From the NCBI GenBank assembly GCA_934426825.1, contig CAKRYI010000001.1:1-64000 (forward strand): 64,000 nucleotides of DNA, given 5' to 3'. The translations under genes were made by a program, and so were the position numbers. Of the stretch, positions 33,348 through 41,637 are shown piece by piece. The notes under the pieces are model-generated. The model saw only the letters and a program-made list of their open reading frames with translations, made no database searches and had not been told where the DNA came from. The DNA comes from an uncultured Acetatifactor sp. (GTDB lineage Bacteria; Bacillota; Clostridia; Lachnospirales; Lachnospiraceae). Within the stretch, counting starts at the first letter, position 1. Each line of letters begins with the position of its first letter.

Positions 33348-34826
33348 ATGAAAGTAACACCGGATTTGAAGGAATGTAAACAAATTGCAGCAAAAGCAGA
33401 CTACGGGGTCATTCCCGTCAGCACGGAGATGCTTTCCGACAGCTCCACACCGATTGAGGTTTTAAGGATTCTGAAAAACGTCAGCGGCCATGTCTATCTG
33501 TTGGAGAGTGCGGACGCCAATAAGAGATGGGGCAGATATTCTTTTCTCGGTTATGACCCGGTACTGGAAATTACCTGTTACAACGGCGTGACCACGGTAA
33601 AGTCTCCCATGATGAAGAGAAGCACAGGGGAGGATGTCAGGGAGTATATCCGCAGTGTGATAGCGGAAAACAAAAGCCCGCAGCTTGACAATCTCCCCTC
33701 TTTTACCGGAGGACTGGTCGGATATTTTTCTTATGACTATATCAAGTACAGCGAGCCGACGCTGAATTTAGATGCCGAGGACGAGGAAGGATTTCAGGAT
33801 GTGAATCTGATGCTGTTCCACAAAGTCATCGCCTTCGACCACTACAGACAGAAAATCATCTTGATTGTCAATGTCAGGACGGACGATTTGGAGACCCAGT
33901 ACAATAAGGCTGTGGTGGAGCTGCAGAATATGAAACAGCTGATTCAAAAAGGAGTAAAGGCACCCGGCGCACCACTTCACTTAAAATCGGATTTTAGACC
34001 GCTGTTCAACGAGCGGGAATATTGCGAGATGGTAAACAAAGGAAAGCATTACATCAAGGAGGGAGATATTTTTCAGGTGGTGCTGTCCAACCGTTTAGAG
34101 GCGGAGATGGAAGGAAGCCTGTTGGATGCCTACCGGGTACTTAGAACAACGAACCCCTCCCCGTATATGTTTTATTTTTCCGGCTCGGACGGAGAAATCG
34201 CAGGCGCCAGCCCCGAAACACTGGTGAAGTTGGAGGACGGCAGGCTATACACCTTCCCTCTTGCGGGAACCAGACCGAGGGGAAAGACGGAGGAAGAGGA
34301 CGCAGCGTTAGAAAAAGAACTTTTGTCCGACGAAAAGGAAAGAGCGGAACACAATATGCTGGTGGATCTGGGAAGAAACGATATTGGAAAAATCAGCAAA
34401 ATCGGAACCGTCAAAGTGGAAAAGTATATGTCCGTGGAACGGTATTCCCACGTAATGCACATCGGTTCCACGGTGTCGGGACAGCTTCGGGAGGACAGGG
34501 ACGCTTTGGATGCAGTGGACGCCATTTTACCTGCGGGAACGCTGTCGGGAGCACCGAAGCTGCGTGCCTGTGAAATCATCAATGAACTGGAGAACAACAA
34601 GCGCGGCATCTACGGCGGAGCCATCGGCTATGTATCGTTTACCGGAAATCTGGATACCTGCATTGCCATACGGCTTGCCTTCTCCAAAAACGGAAAGGTA
34701 TTTATCCGTTCCGGAGCCGGAATTGTGGCAGACAGTGTACCGGAAAATGAGTACCGGGAATGTATTCAAAAGGCAGCAGCAGTACGAAATGCCATCGAAA
34801 CAGCACAGGAGGGATTGGACGAATGA
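33348..34826 (+). CDS. trpE: Anthranilate synthase component I
   Basis: TrpE makes anthranilate from chorismate with ammonia from TrpG. The ATG at 33348 gives 492 aa; an in-frame ATG at 33222 lies inside the T-box and is rejected. The N-terminal tryptophan-binding element LLESADANKRWGRYSFLG (about 51-68) and the chorismate-binding signatures are present: GDIFQVVLSNR, PSPYMFY, ASPETLVKLEDG, PLAGTRPRG and GAPKLRACEII. The stop overlaps the start of the trpGD fusion gene (ATGA), so translation is coupled and the subunits should be made in equal amounts. It is the first gene after the T-box. Confidence 0.97.
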   Translation: MKVTPDLKECKQIAAKADYGVIPVSTEMLSDSSTPIEVLRILKNVSGHVYLLESADANKRWGRYSFLGYDPVLEITCYNGVTTVKSPMMKRSTGEDVREYIRSVIAENKSPQLDNLPSFTGGLVGYFSYDYIKYSEPTLNLDAEDEEGFQDVNLMLFHKVIAFDHYRQKIILIVNVRTDDLETQYNKAVVELQNMKQLIQKGVKAPGAPLHLKSDFRPLFNEREYCEMVNKGKHYIKEGDIFQVVLSNRLEAEMEGSLLDAYRVLRTTNPSPYMFYFSGSDGEIAGASPETLVKLEDGRLYTFPLAGTRPRGKTEEEDAALEKELLSDEKERAEHNMLVDLGRNDIGKISKIGTVKVEKYMSVERYSHVMHIGSTVSGQLREDRDALDAVDAILPAGTLSGAPKLRACEIINELENNKRGIYGGAIGYVSFTGNLDTCIAIRLAFSKNGKVFIRSGAGIVADSVPENEYRECIQKAAAVRNAIETAQEGLDE

Positions 34827-36484
34827 TTCTTTTGATTGATAATTACGACAGTTTTTCCTATAACGTGTATCAACTGGTGGGAAGCGTAAATCCGGATATA
34901 AAGGTCATTCGGAATGATGAGATGACGGTGGAGGAGATAGATGAATTGGCACCGAGCCATATTATCCTGTCACCGGGACCGGGAAAGCCTTCCGATGCCG
35001 GTATCTGTGAGGACGTAATCCGTTATTTCGCCGGGAAAATCCCTATTCTCGGTATCTGTCTGGGACATCAGGCTATCTGTGAAGTGTTTGGCGCAACAGT
35101 CACTTATGCAAAAGAGCTGATGCATGGAAAACAGTCCGTGGCAAAGTTAGATAATGGTAGCGTACTGTTTCGGGGAATGGAGCCGGAAATCACCGTGGCA
35201 AGGTATCATTCGCTGGCGGCAGCAAGAGAAACCATGCCGGAAACCTTAAAAATCACGGCACAGACAGAGGACGGAGAAATCATGGCGGTGGAACACAAAA
35301 CCTATCCGGTTTACGGAGTGCAGTTCCATCCGGAATCCGTACTCACGCCGGAGGGTAAGAAAATTATTGAGAATTTCTGTGGAGCCGGGGAAAATCAAAA
35401 TAACGAAGGAAACGGCATTATGTCCGGTAACACAATAAAAAACAGCATGGAAAGTCAGAACAGGAGGAATGAAAAAATGATTGGAGAAGCAATTCGGAAA
35501 CTGGTAAACAGAGAGGACATCGGATATGAGACGGCAAAGGAGGTTATGAACGAAATCATGACCGGAGAGGCAACGGATGTCCAGAAAAGCGCCTATCTGA
35601 CGGCACTCAGCATGAAAGGGGAAACCATTGAGGAGATTACCGGTTCTGCCGAGGAAATGCGGGCGCACAGCCGGAAGCTGGAGCACACCGGCGAGGTGCT
35701 GGAGATTGTGGGAACCGGCGGAGACGGTGCAGGAACCTTCAACATTTCTACCACGGCGGCAATCGTGATTTCGGCAGCAGGAGTGCCGGTGGCAAAGCAC
35801 GGAAACCGGGCGGCAAGTTCAAAATCCGGTGCGGCGGACTGTCTGGAGGCGCTGGGCGTAAATATCAATATCGAGCCGGAGAAAAGCGCGGAGGTTTTAC
35901 GGGAAACCGGAATCTGCTTCCTGTTTGCACAGAAATATCACACGGCAATGAAATATGTCGGCCCTATCCGTAAGGAACTGGGTATCCGCACGGTTTTCAA
36001 TATTTTAGGACCGCTTACCAATCCGGCATGTCCTGCCTACCAGGTGCTTGGAGTGTATGATGAAAGTCTGATGAAGCCGATGGCACAGGTGTTGTCCAAT
36101 CTCGGTATCAAGCGAGGAGCTGTTGTCTATGCACTGGATAAAATGGATGAGATTTCCGCAAGCTGTCCGACAAAGGTATGCGAGATAAACAATGGAGAAT
36201 TTACCGAGTACACTGTTTCCCCGGAGGATTTCGGGTTTGAAAAATGTGAAAAGGCAGATATGGTGGGAGGAACGCCTGAGGAGAATGCACGGATTACAAG
36301 AGAGATTTTGAGCGGAGAAAAGGGCGCAAAGCGAAATGCTGTGGTAATGAATGCAGGCATGGCATTGTATCTTGCAGGCAAGGCAGATACTGTGGCAGCT
36401 GGCGTGAAGCTGGCAGAAGAAACCATTGACAGCGGCAGGGCAAACGCGCAGTTAGAGCGTTTTGTACAGTTGACCAACAACTAG
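34823..36484 (+). CDS. trpGD: Fused anthranilate synthase glutaminase (TrpG) and anthranilate phosphoribosyltransferase (TrpD)
   Basis: The 553-aa protein joins two enzymes. Residues 1-186 are the glutaminase, with Cys79 (GICLGHQ), His169 and Glu171 (QFHPES). Residues 219-553 are TrpD, with the PRPP loop EIVGTGGDG and KHGNRAASSKSGAAD. The linker (about 187-218) is Asn/Glu-rich and looks unstructured. At the junction AGGAGG (35462-35467) lies 9 nt before an in-frame ATG (35477, residue 219), exactly where a free TrpD would begin. So a separate TrpD could also be made. The start at 34823 overlaps the trpE stop. Similar fusions are known in enteric bacteria; here the linker differs. Confidence 0.95.
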   Translation: MILLIDNYDSFSYNVYQLVGSVNPDIKVIRNDEMTVEEIDELAPSHIILSPGPGKPSDAGICEDVIRYFAGKIPILGICLGHQAICEVFGATVTYAKELMHGKQSVAKLDNGSVLFRGMEPEITVARYHSLAAARETMPETLKITAQTEDGEIMAVEHKTYPVYGVQFHPESVLTPEGKKIIENFCGAGENQNNEGNGIMSGNTIKNSMESQNRRNEKMIGEAIRKLVNREDIGYETAKEVMNEIMTGEATDVQKSAYLTALSMKGETIEEITGSAEEMRAHSRKLEHTGEVLEIVGTGGDGAGTFNISTTAAIVISAAGVPVAKHGNRAASSKSGAADCLEALGVNINIEPEKSAEVLRETGICFLFAQKYHTAMKYVGPIRKELGIRTVFNILGPLTNPACPAYQVLGVYDESLMKPMAQVLSNLGIKRGAVVYALDKMDEISASCPTKVCEINNGEFTEYTVSPEDFGFEKCEKADMVGGTPEENARITREILSGEKGAKRNAVVMNAGMALYLAGKADTVAAGVKLAEETIDSGRANAQLERFVQLTNN

Positions 36485-36497
36485 GAGAGAGTGTATG

Positions 36498-37280
36498 ATG
36501 ATTCTTGATGAAATTGCAGCAAAGACAAAGGAAAGAACTTCTGCGGCGAAAGAGATGCTTCCCCTAAAGGAGATAAGGGCGATTGCACAGGAAAAGAATT
36601 CCAATACCGGGTTTCCATTTGAGAAGGTTTTGGCAAAAGAAGGCATCCGTTTTATCTGTGAGGTGAAAAAGGCGTCCCCGTCAAAGGGAGTCATTGCGGA
36701 GAAATTTCCGTATACCGATATTGCTTTGGAATATGAAAAGGCGGGGGCAGACGCCATATCTGTTTTGACGGAACCGTTTTATTTTCAGGGCAGTAATGCG
36801 TACTTAAGCGAGATTCGCAGTAAAGTGCAAATCCCGCTGCTTCGCAAAGATTTTACGGTGGATGAGTACATGATTTATGAGGCAAAAACCATCGGCGCGG
36901 ATGCCGTGCTGCTCATATGCGCGATTTTGTCGGAAACACAGCTTCAGGAATATGCAGGGATTGCAAAGGAGCTGGGACTGTCTGCGTTAGTGGAAGCACA
37001 TGATGAGCGGGAAATTGAAATGGCGGTAAAATCCGGTGCCGGAATCATCGGAGTCAATAACCGGAATCTGAAAGATTTCACGGTGGATATTGACAATTCC
37101 GTTCGTTTGAGAAAGCTGGTGCCGGAGGATATTTTATTCATATCGGAGAGCGGCATGAAAAGCAGGGAGGACATTGCAAGACTGGAGCAAAACGGCACGG
37201 ACGCCGTACTGATAGGGGAAACCCTTATGAGAAGTGCGGACAAAAAAGCAATGCTTTCCTATCTCAGAGGAAGAGCATAA
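36498..37280 (+). CDS. trpC: Indole-3-glycerol phosphate synthase
   Basis: TrpC closes the indole ring from carboxyphenylaminodeoxyribulose phosphate. The barrel of about 260 aa has FICEVKKASPSKG (about 53-65), LLRKDFTVDEYMIYEA (about 113-128), GVNNRNLKDF and SESGM. It is a single-function enzyme, without a fused TrpF domain. Of the two adjacent ATG codons (36495 and 36498) the second gives better spacing from AGGAGAG and the usual start MILDEI. The next gene is trpB, and the trpF gene normally found between them is missing. Confidence 0.95.
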   Translation: MILDEIAAKTKERTSAAKEMLPLKEIRAIAQEKNSNTGFPFEKVLAKEGIRFICEVKKASPSKGVIAEKFPYTDIALEYEKAGADAISVLTEPFYFQGSNAYLSEIRSKVQIPLLRKDFTVDEYMIYEAKTIGADAVLLICAILSETQLQEYAGIAKELGLSALVEAHDEREIEMAVKSGAGIIGVNNRNLKDFTVDIDNSVRLRKLVPEDILFISESGMKSREDIARLEQNGTDAVLIGETLMRSADKKAMLSYLRGRA

Positions 37281-37376
37281 CGTTCCGGACGCCATGTGGC
37301 GGGAACGTGTTAATACAGGATGTTAACACAAAAAGTATACATAAATAGAAATAAATCAGAAAGGATAACAGAAAAA

Positions 37377-38561
37377 ATGGGAAAAGGACGTTACGGTATA
37401 CACGGCGGACAGTACATTTCAGAGACACTTATGAATGAACTGATTCGTTTGGAGGAGTGTTACGAGCACTACAAACAGGATGCGGATTTTCAGGCGGAGC
37501 TTTCAAAACTTCTGAATGAATATGCGGGCAGACCTTCCTTGTTGTATTATGCGGAGAAAATGACGAAGGATTTGGGAGGCGCCAAGATTTATCTGAAAAG
37601 AGAGGATTTGAATCACACCGGCTCTCACAAAATTAACAATGTGTTAGGTCAGGCGCTTTTGGCAAAGAAGATGGGAAAAACCCGTCTGATTGCAGAGACC
37701 GGAGCGGGACAGCACGGTGTTGCGACAGCGACGGCAGCGGCTTTGCTTGGCATGGAATGTGAGATATTCATGGGAAAGGAGGACACGGAACGTCAGGCAT
37801 TGAATGTGTACCGCATGGAACTTTTAGGGGCAAAGGTACATGCCGTTACCACGGGAACCATGACTTTAAAGGATGCCGTGAATGATGCCATGAGAGAGTG
37901 GAGCAACCGGATAGAGGATACCCATTACTGCTTAGGTTCCGTTATGGGTCCCCACCCGTTTCCCATGATTGTGCGTGATTTCCAGAGCGTTATCAGCCGG
38001 GAGGCAAGAGCACAGATACTGGAAGCGGAAGGAAAACTTCCGGCAGCAGTGGTGGCATGTGTCGGCGGCGGCAGCAATGCCATGGGAGCGTTTTATAATT
38101 TTATTGAGGATAAAGAGGTAGAACTGATTGGCTGCGAGGCAGCGGGAAAAGGTGTGGACACCAGTCTCCATGCGGCGACCATTGCAAAGGGAAGCCTTGG
38201 CATTTTTCACGGCATGAAGTCCTATTTCTGTCAGAATGAATACGGACAGATTGCTCCGGTATATTCCATTTCTGCAGGACTGGATTATCCGGGAATCGGG
38301 CCGGAGCACGCTTACCTGCATGACATCGGCAGAGCGCAGTATGTGCCGGTAACGGATGATGAGGCGGTGGACGCTTTTGAATATCTGTCGAGAACAGAGG
38401 GAATCATTCCTGCCATCGAGAGCGCACACGCCATTGCACAGGTGAGAAAGATTGCGGGAAAATACAGACCGGACCAGAGTATCATTGTCTGCGTGTCCGG
38501 ACGCGGTGATAAAGATGTGGCGGCAATCGCCAGATACAGGGGGGTAGACATCCATGACTAA
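37377..38561 (+). CDS. trpB: Tryptophan synthase beta chain
   Basis: TrpB condenses indole with serine using PLP. The 394-aa protein has the PLP lysine Lys85 in NHTGSHKINN, GAGQHGVATATAAA and the phosphate-binding GGGSNAMG. The start at 37377 (MGKGRYGIHGGQYI) is preferred because the preceding in-frame codons are A/T-rich non-conserved sequence; AAAGGA lies about 11 nt upstream. It overlaps trpA by 8 nt, so the alpha and beta chains are coupled. Confidence 0.96.
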   Translation: MGKGRYGIHGGQYISETLMNELIRLEECYEHYKQDADFQAELSKLLNEYAGRPSLLYYAEKMTKDLGGAKIYLKREDLNHTGSHKINNVLGQALLAKKMGKTRLIAETGAGQHGVATATAAALLGMECEIFMGKEDTERQALNVYRMELLGAKVHAVTTGTMTLKDAVNDAMREWSNRIEDTHYCLGSVMGPHPFPMIVRDFQSVISREARAQILEAEGKLPAAVVACVGGGSNAMGAFYNFIEDKEVELIGCEAAGKGVDTSLHAATIAKGSLGIFHGMKSYFCQNEYGQIAPVYSISAGLDYPGIGPEHAYLHDIGRAQYVPVTDDEAVDAFEYLSRTEGIIPAIESAHAIAQVRKIAGKYRPDQSIIVCVSGRGDKDVAAIARYRGVDIHD

Positions 38562-39339
38562 TTTGATTCAAAAAGCATTTGATACACCGAATAAGAAAGC
38601 ATTTATCGGATTTTTGACGGCGGGCTATCCCGATGCGGACAGTACCGTAAAATTTGTGCTGGAGATGGAGCGTGCGGGAGCGGATTTAATCGAAATCGGC
38701 ATTCCATTTTCCGACCCGACGGCGGAGGGCGTGGTGATACAGAATGCCAATATTGCTGCCCTGAAAGCGGGAATGACTACGGACGGCGTTTTTGACGTTG
38801 TGAAACGAATCCGGGAGGTTTCCCGGATTCCGTTAGCGTTTATGACGTATGCCAATCCGGTGTTCCATTACGGGTATGACAAATTTTTTGCACAGTGTGA
38901 AAAATTAGGTGTGGGAGCCATCATTATCCCGGATATTCCCTATGAGGAGAAAGCGGAGGTGGAGGAACCGGCAAAAGCGCATCATGTGGCAGTGATTTCC
39001 ATGATTGCACCGACTTCCGAAGAGCGCATTAAAAAGATTGCGTCCGAAGCGGAAGGCTTTATCTACGTTGTAAGCTCCATGGGAGTAACGGGAGTCAGAA
39101 ATGAGATTACCACAGACCTTTCTTCTATTATAGAGAGTATCCGTTCCGCAACGGACACACCCTGTGCCATCGGCTTTGGTATCAGCACTCCCAAGCAGGC
39201 GAAGGAGATGGCGGCAATTTCCGACGGAGCCATTGTGGGAAGCGCCATCGTGAAGCTGATTGCCGAGCACGGAACAGAGGCAGCGCCCTTTTTGTATGAG
39301 TATGTAAAAAGCATGAAAGAAGCTGTGGCAGAGGCATAA
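38554..39339 (+). CDS. trpA: Tryptophan synthase alpha chain
   Basis: TrpA cleaves indole glycerol phosphate and channels indole to TrpB. The 261-aa barrel has the catalytic Glu47 (LIEIGIPFSDP). The second acid, Asp60 of Salmonella (DPLADG), is replaced by Glu (DPTAEGV); I recall this change in other clostridial TrpA. The phosphate loop is GFGIS near 209. It is the last gene of the trp operon. No terminator is seen in the 110 nt before the next gene, which has its own promoter. Confidence 0.95.
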   Translation: MTNLIQKAFDTPNKKAFIGFLTAGYPDADSTVKFVLEMERAGADLIEIGIPFSDPTAEGVVIQNANIAALKAGMTTDGVFDVVKRIREVSRIPLAFMTYANPVFHYGYDKFFAQCEKLGVGAIIIPDIPYEEKAEVEEPAKAHHVAVISMIAPTSEERIKKIASEAEGFIYVVSSMGVTGVRNEITTDLSSIIESIRSATDTPCAIGFGISTPKQAKEMAAISDGAIVGSAIVKLIAEHGTEAAPFLYEYVKSMKEAVAEA

Positions 39340-39357
39340 AAAAATTTGAAACAGATG

Positions 39358-39386
39358 TTGACAAACCCCTTGGGCAAATGTATAAT
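39358..39386 (+). promoter_or_regulatory. Strong promoter of the DUF177-rpmF genes
   Basis: Perfect consensus boxes TTGACA (39358-39363) and TATAAT (39381-39386) have a 17-nt spacer. Confidence 0.92.
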
Positions 39387-39449
39387 ATACCAGTGTGTGA
39401 AAATAACCGTTGTAGATTTTTCTACACAACAGATTGCATAGGAGTCGCT

Positions 39450-39974
39450 ATGTTAGTAAATTTATCGGATGTTTTAACATCTACCGGCAAAGTGGAGAAC
39501 ACTACGGTTCCTCTTGAGATGAACGACTTTACCAGCAAGCTCGGAAGTTTCCTTATCACGGAGAAAACTCCGGTGGCGTTCACCTTTACCAACATCGGTG
39601 TGGACAAGGCAAAGGTGGAGGGCAGTGTAAAGATTACGTTTGCAACAGAGTGCGACAGGTGTCTTACGGATGTTCCGACAACACTGGAACTTACATTTGA
39701 CAGGGTAGTTACCTCTCCGGGCGTTACTACGGATGATGAAGCGGATGACAGACCGGACTATATGGAAGGCTATCAACTGAATGTGGAGACCTTTGTGCAT
39801 CATGAAATTTTGGAAAACTGGCCTATGAAGATTCTGTGTAAAGAAGACTGCAAGGGCGTATGTCCAAAATGCGGACAGAATCTCAATGAGAGGGATTGCG
39901 GCTGTGATACTTTCGTGCCGGACCCGCGAATGGCAGTATTAAAAGATATCTTCAACGCGAATAAGGAGGTGTAA
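39450..39974 (+). CDS. DUF177 / YceD-family protein
   Basis: YceD proteins are linked to 23S rRNA processing or large-subunit assembly in bacteria and plastids. The 174-aa protein starts at ATG 39450 with AGGAG 5 nt upstream. It has the typical ECDRCL pair (Cys68, Cys71) and a C-terminal zinc-binding-like cluster (CKEDCKGVCPKCG ... DCGCD). The longer frame would start inside the promoter. It precedes rpmF by 2 nt, the conserved arrangement that supports a ribosomal role. Confidence 0.9.
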   Translation: MLVNLSDVLTSTGKVENTTVPLEMNDFTSKLGSFLITEKTPVAFTFTNIGVDKAKVEGSVKITFATECDRCLTDVPTTLELTFDRVVTSPGVTTDDEADDRPDYMEGYQLNVETFVHHEILENWPMKILCKEDCKGVCPKCGQNLNERDCGCDTFVPDPRMAVLKDIFNANKEV

Positions 39975-39976
39975 CG

Positions 39977-40156
39977 ATGTCTATTTGTCCTAAGAATAAA
40001 TCTTCCAAAGGTAGAAGAGATAAGAGAAGAGCAAACTGGAAGATGAGCGCTCCTACATTGGTAAAGTGCAGCAAATGCGGCGCACTTATGATGCCTCACA
40101 GAGTTTGTAAGGCTTGCGGTTCTTATAACAAGAAGCAGGTTGTAAGCGTTGATTAA
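39977..40156 (+). CDS. rpmF: Ribosomal protein bL32
   Basis: This small protein of the large ribosomal subunit has 59 aa and so is easily missed by length filters. It begins MSICPKNKSSKGRRDKRRAN and has a zinc ribbon with four cysteines (C31, C34, C44, C47: CSKCG...CKACG). AAGGAGGTG stands before the ATG. It follows DUF177 by 2 nt and is closed by a terminator. The intact four-Cys ribbon marks the zinc-containing form. Confidence 0.96.
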   Translation: MSICPKNKSSKGRRDKRRANWKMSAPTLVKCSKCGALMMPHRVCKACGSYNKKQVVSVD

Positions 40157-40172
40157 GTTATAAGTCAAGCAG

Positions 40173-40203
40173 AGGGAGATTCCGATTGGAATCTCCCTTT
40201 TTA
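40173..40203 (+). terminator. Intrinsic terminator after rpmF
   Basis: An 11-bp stem AGGGAGATTCC / GGAATCTCCCT (40173-40183 and 40188-40198) with a 4-nt loop and a T-run. Confidence 0.92.
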
Positions 40204-40230
40204 ATATGATTTTTCGTATCAAAAAATGTC

Positions 40231-40259
40231 TTGATTTTTACTAGGGGGTTTAGTATAGT
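40231..40259 (+). promoter_or_regulatory. Promoter of plsX-acpP
   Basis: TTGATT (40231-40236) and TATAGT (40254-40259) with a 17-nt spacer lie about 44 nt before the plsX ATG. Confidence 0.72.
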
Positions 40260-40262
40260 AAA
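40237..40262. promoter_or_regulatory. Inverted repeat across the plsX promoter
   Basis: TTTACTA (40237-40243) and TAGTAAA (40256-40262) are inverted repeats with a 12-nt centre that cover the spacer and the -10 box. A lipid-synthesis repressor would suit this place, but the sequence is not one I can assign to FapR or FabT. Confidence 0.35.
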
Positions 40263-40302
40263 GTAAGATGTGAAAAAGAAATAAGCGGAAGGAAACAGCG
40301 AA

Positions 40303-41322
40303 ATGGCTGAAATGGTAAACGTAGCGTTAGACGCCATGGGCGGAGACAATGCTCCGGGAGAGATTGTCAAAGGCGCAATCGAGGCAGCTAATGCAGATAA
40401 AAGAGTAAAACTGTTTCTGGTAGGAAAAGAACCTGCCATACAGGAAGAACTGAAAAAATATGAATATGACCCTTCCCAAGTGGAAATCGTACATGCCGAG
40501 GAAGTTATTGAAATGTCGGAGCCGCCTGTTATGGCAATCCGCAGAAAAAAGGATTCCTCCATTGTCAAGGCAATGTATCTCGTGAAGGACGGAACCTGTG
40601 ATGCGTTTGTTTCCGCAGGAAGCACCGGAGCAGTGCTGGTGGGCGGACAGGTTATTGTGGGACGTATCAAGGGTGTGGAGAGACCTCCCCTTGCACCGCT
40701 CATTCCCAATGAGAACGGAGTCAGCCTTTTGATTGACTGCGGAGCCAATGTGGACGCAAGACCTTCCCATTTGGTGCAGTTTGCCAAGATGGGCAGCATA
40801 TATATGGAAAGTATCATGGGAGTTAAGAATCCGAGAGTTGCCATTGTCAATATCGGCGCCGAGGAGGAAAAGGGCAATGCTTTAGTAAAGGAGACATATC
40901 CTCTTTTGAAAAACTGCCCGGACATTAACTTTACCGGAAGTATCGAGGCGAGAGACATTCCTGCCGGTGCGGCGGATGTTATCGTGTGCGAGGCATTTGT
41001 GGGAAATGTAATCCTTAAGATGTACGAGGGTGTCGGCTCTGTTATGCTTAAGAAGGTCAAGAGCGGTATGATGACTTCCCTTCGCAGTAAAATCGGAGCG
41101 CTGCTTGTAAAGCCTGCTTTGAAGAAAACCTTAAAATCCTTTAATACGGATGAGTACGGCGGAGCGCCTATGCTCGGTTTGAACGGACTGGTTGTAAAAA
41201 CCCACGGAAGCAGCAAGGCGTTGGAAATTAAGAACACCATTTTACAGTGTGTTACCTTTAAGGAACAGAAGATTAATGAAAAGATAAAAGAGGTCATTCG
41301 TCCGGAAGACCAGACTATATAA
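40303..41322 (+). CDS. plsX: Phosphate acyltransferase PlsX
   Basis: PlsX converts acyl-ACP to acyl phosphate, the substrate of PlsY in phospholipid synthesis; it is peripheral to the membrane. The 339-aa protein has the N-terminal signature VNVALDAMGGDNAP (5-18), SAGSTGAVLVGG (about 105-116) and CEAFVGNVILK (about 229-239). AAGGAAA precedes the ATG by 8 nt. It lies in the conserved order rpmF-plsX-acpP; the fab genes that often lie between plsX and acpP are elsewhere. Confidence 0.95.
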   Translation: MAEMVNVALDAMGGDNAPGEIVKGAIEAANADKRVKLFLVGKEPAIQEELKKYEYDPSQVEIVHAEEVIEMSEPPVMAIRRKKDSSIVKAMYLVKDGTCDAFVSAGSTGAVLVGGQVIVGRIKGVERPPLAPLIPNENGVSLLIDCGANVDARPSHLVQFAKMGSIYMESIMGVKNPRVAIVNIGAEEEKGNALVKETYPLLKNCPDINFTGSIEARDIPAGAADVIVCEAFVGNVILKMYEGVGSVMLKKVKSGMMTSLRSKIGALLVKPALKKTLKSFNTDEYGGAPMLGLNGLVVKTHGSSKALEIKNTILQCVTFKEQKINEKIKEVIRPEDQTI

Positions 41323-41343
41323 AAAAGAAAGAAGGAATTGAAT

Positions 41344-41574
41344 ATGGAATTTGAAAAGTTAAAAAAAGTAATCGCTGAGGTTCTGAATGTTGACCCTGAC
41401 GAAATCACAATGGACACTACTTTTGTAGACGACCTTGGAGCTGACTCCTTAGATGTATTCCAGATTATTATGGGAATTGAAGAAGAATTTGATATTGAAA
41501 TTCCTGCGGAAAAGGCTGAAAAGATTGCTACTGTTGAGGAAGCTGTTGAACTGATTAAAGGTGCTTTGAACTAA
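41344..41574 (+). CDS. acpP: Acyl carrier protein
   Basis: AcpP carries growing acyl chains on a phosphopantetheine arm. The 76-aa acidic protein has the attachment serine Ser35 in the motif DLGADSLD. The ATG at 41344 is used, with AGAAGGA 7 nt upstream; a TTG two codons earlier is less likely. It is 21 nt after plsX, which makes acyl phosphate from acyl-ACP. A hairpin with a T-run lies just behind it. Confidence 0.97.
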   Translation: MEFEKLKKVIAEVLNVDPDEITMDTTFVDDLGADSLDVFQIIMGIEEEFDIEIPAEKAEKIATVEEAVELIKGALN

Positions 41575-41590
41575 ATCCTGAGTATTGTTA

Positions 41591-41627
41591 AGTATTCCTG
41601 AATCATTTCGTTCAGGAATACTTTTTT
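41591..41627 (+). terminator. Hairpin between acpP and rnc: terminator or RNase III target
   Basis: A perfect 12-bp stem AGTATTCCTGAA / TTCAGGAATACT (41591-41602 and 41611-41622) is followed by T residues that run into the rnc ribosome binding site GGAGG (41628-41632). It looks like an intrinsic terminator or attenuator. It also lies where RNase III could cleave its own leader. Confidence 0.8.
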
Positions 41628-41637
41628 GGAGGAAAAA

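Noticed and set aside
40158..41417. 419-aa minus-strand frame opposite plsX
   Set aside because: It covers plsX and the start of acpP in full, and has Ser/Phe-rich shadow composition with no recognisable motif. plsX is certain.
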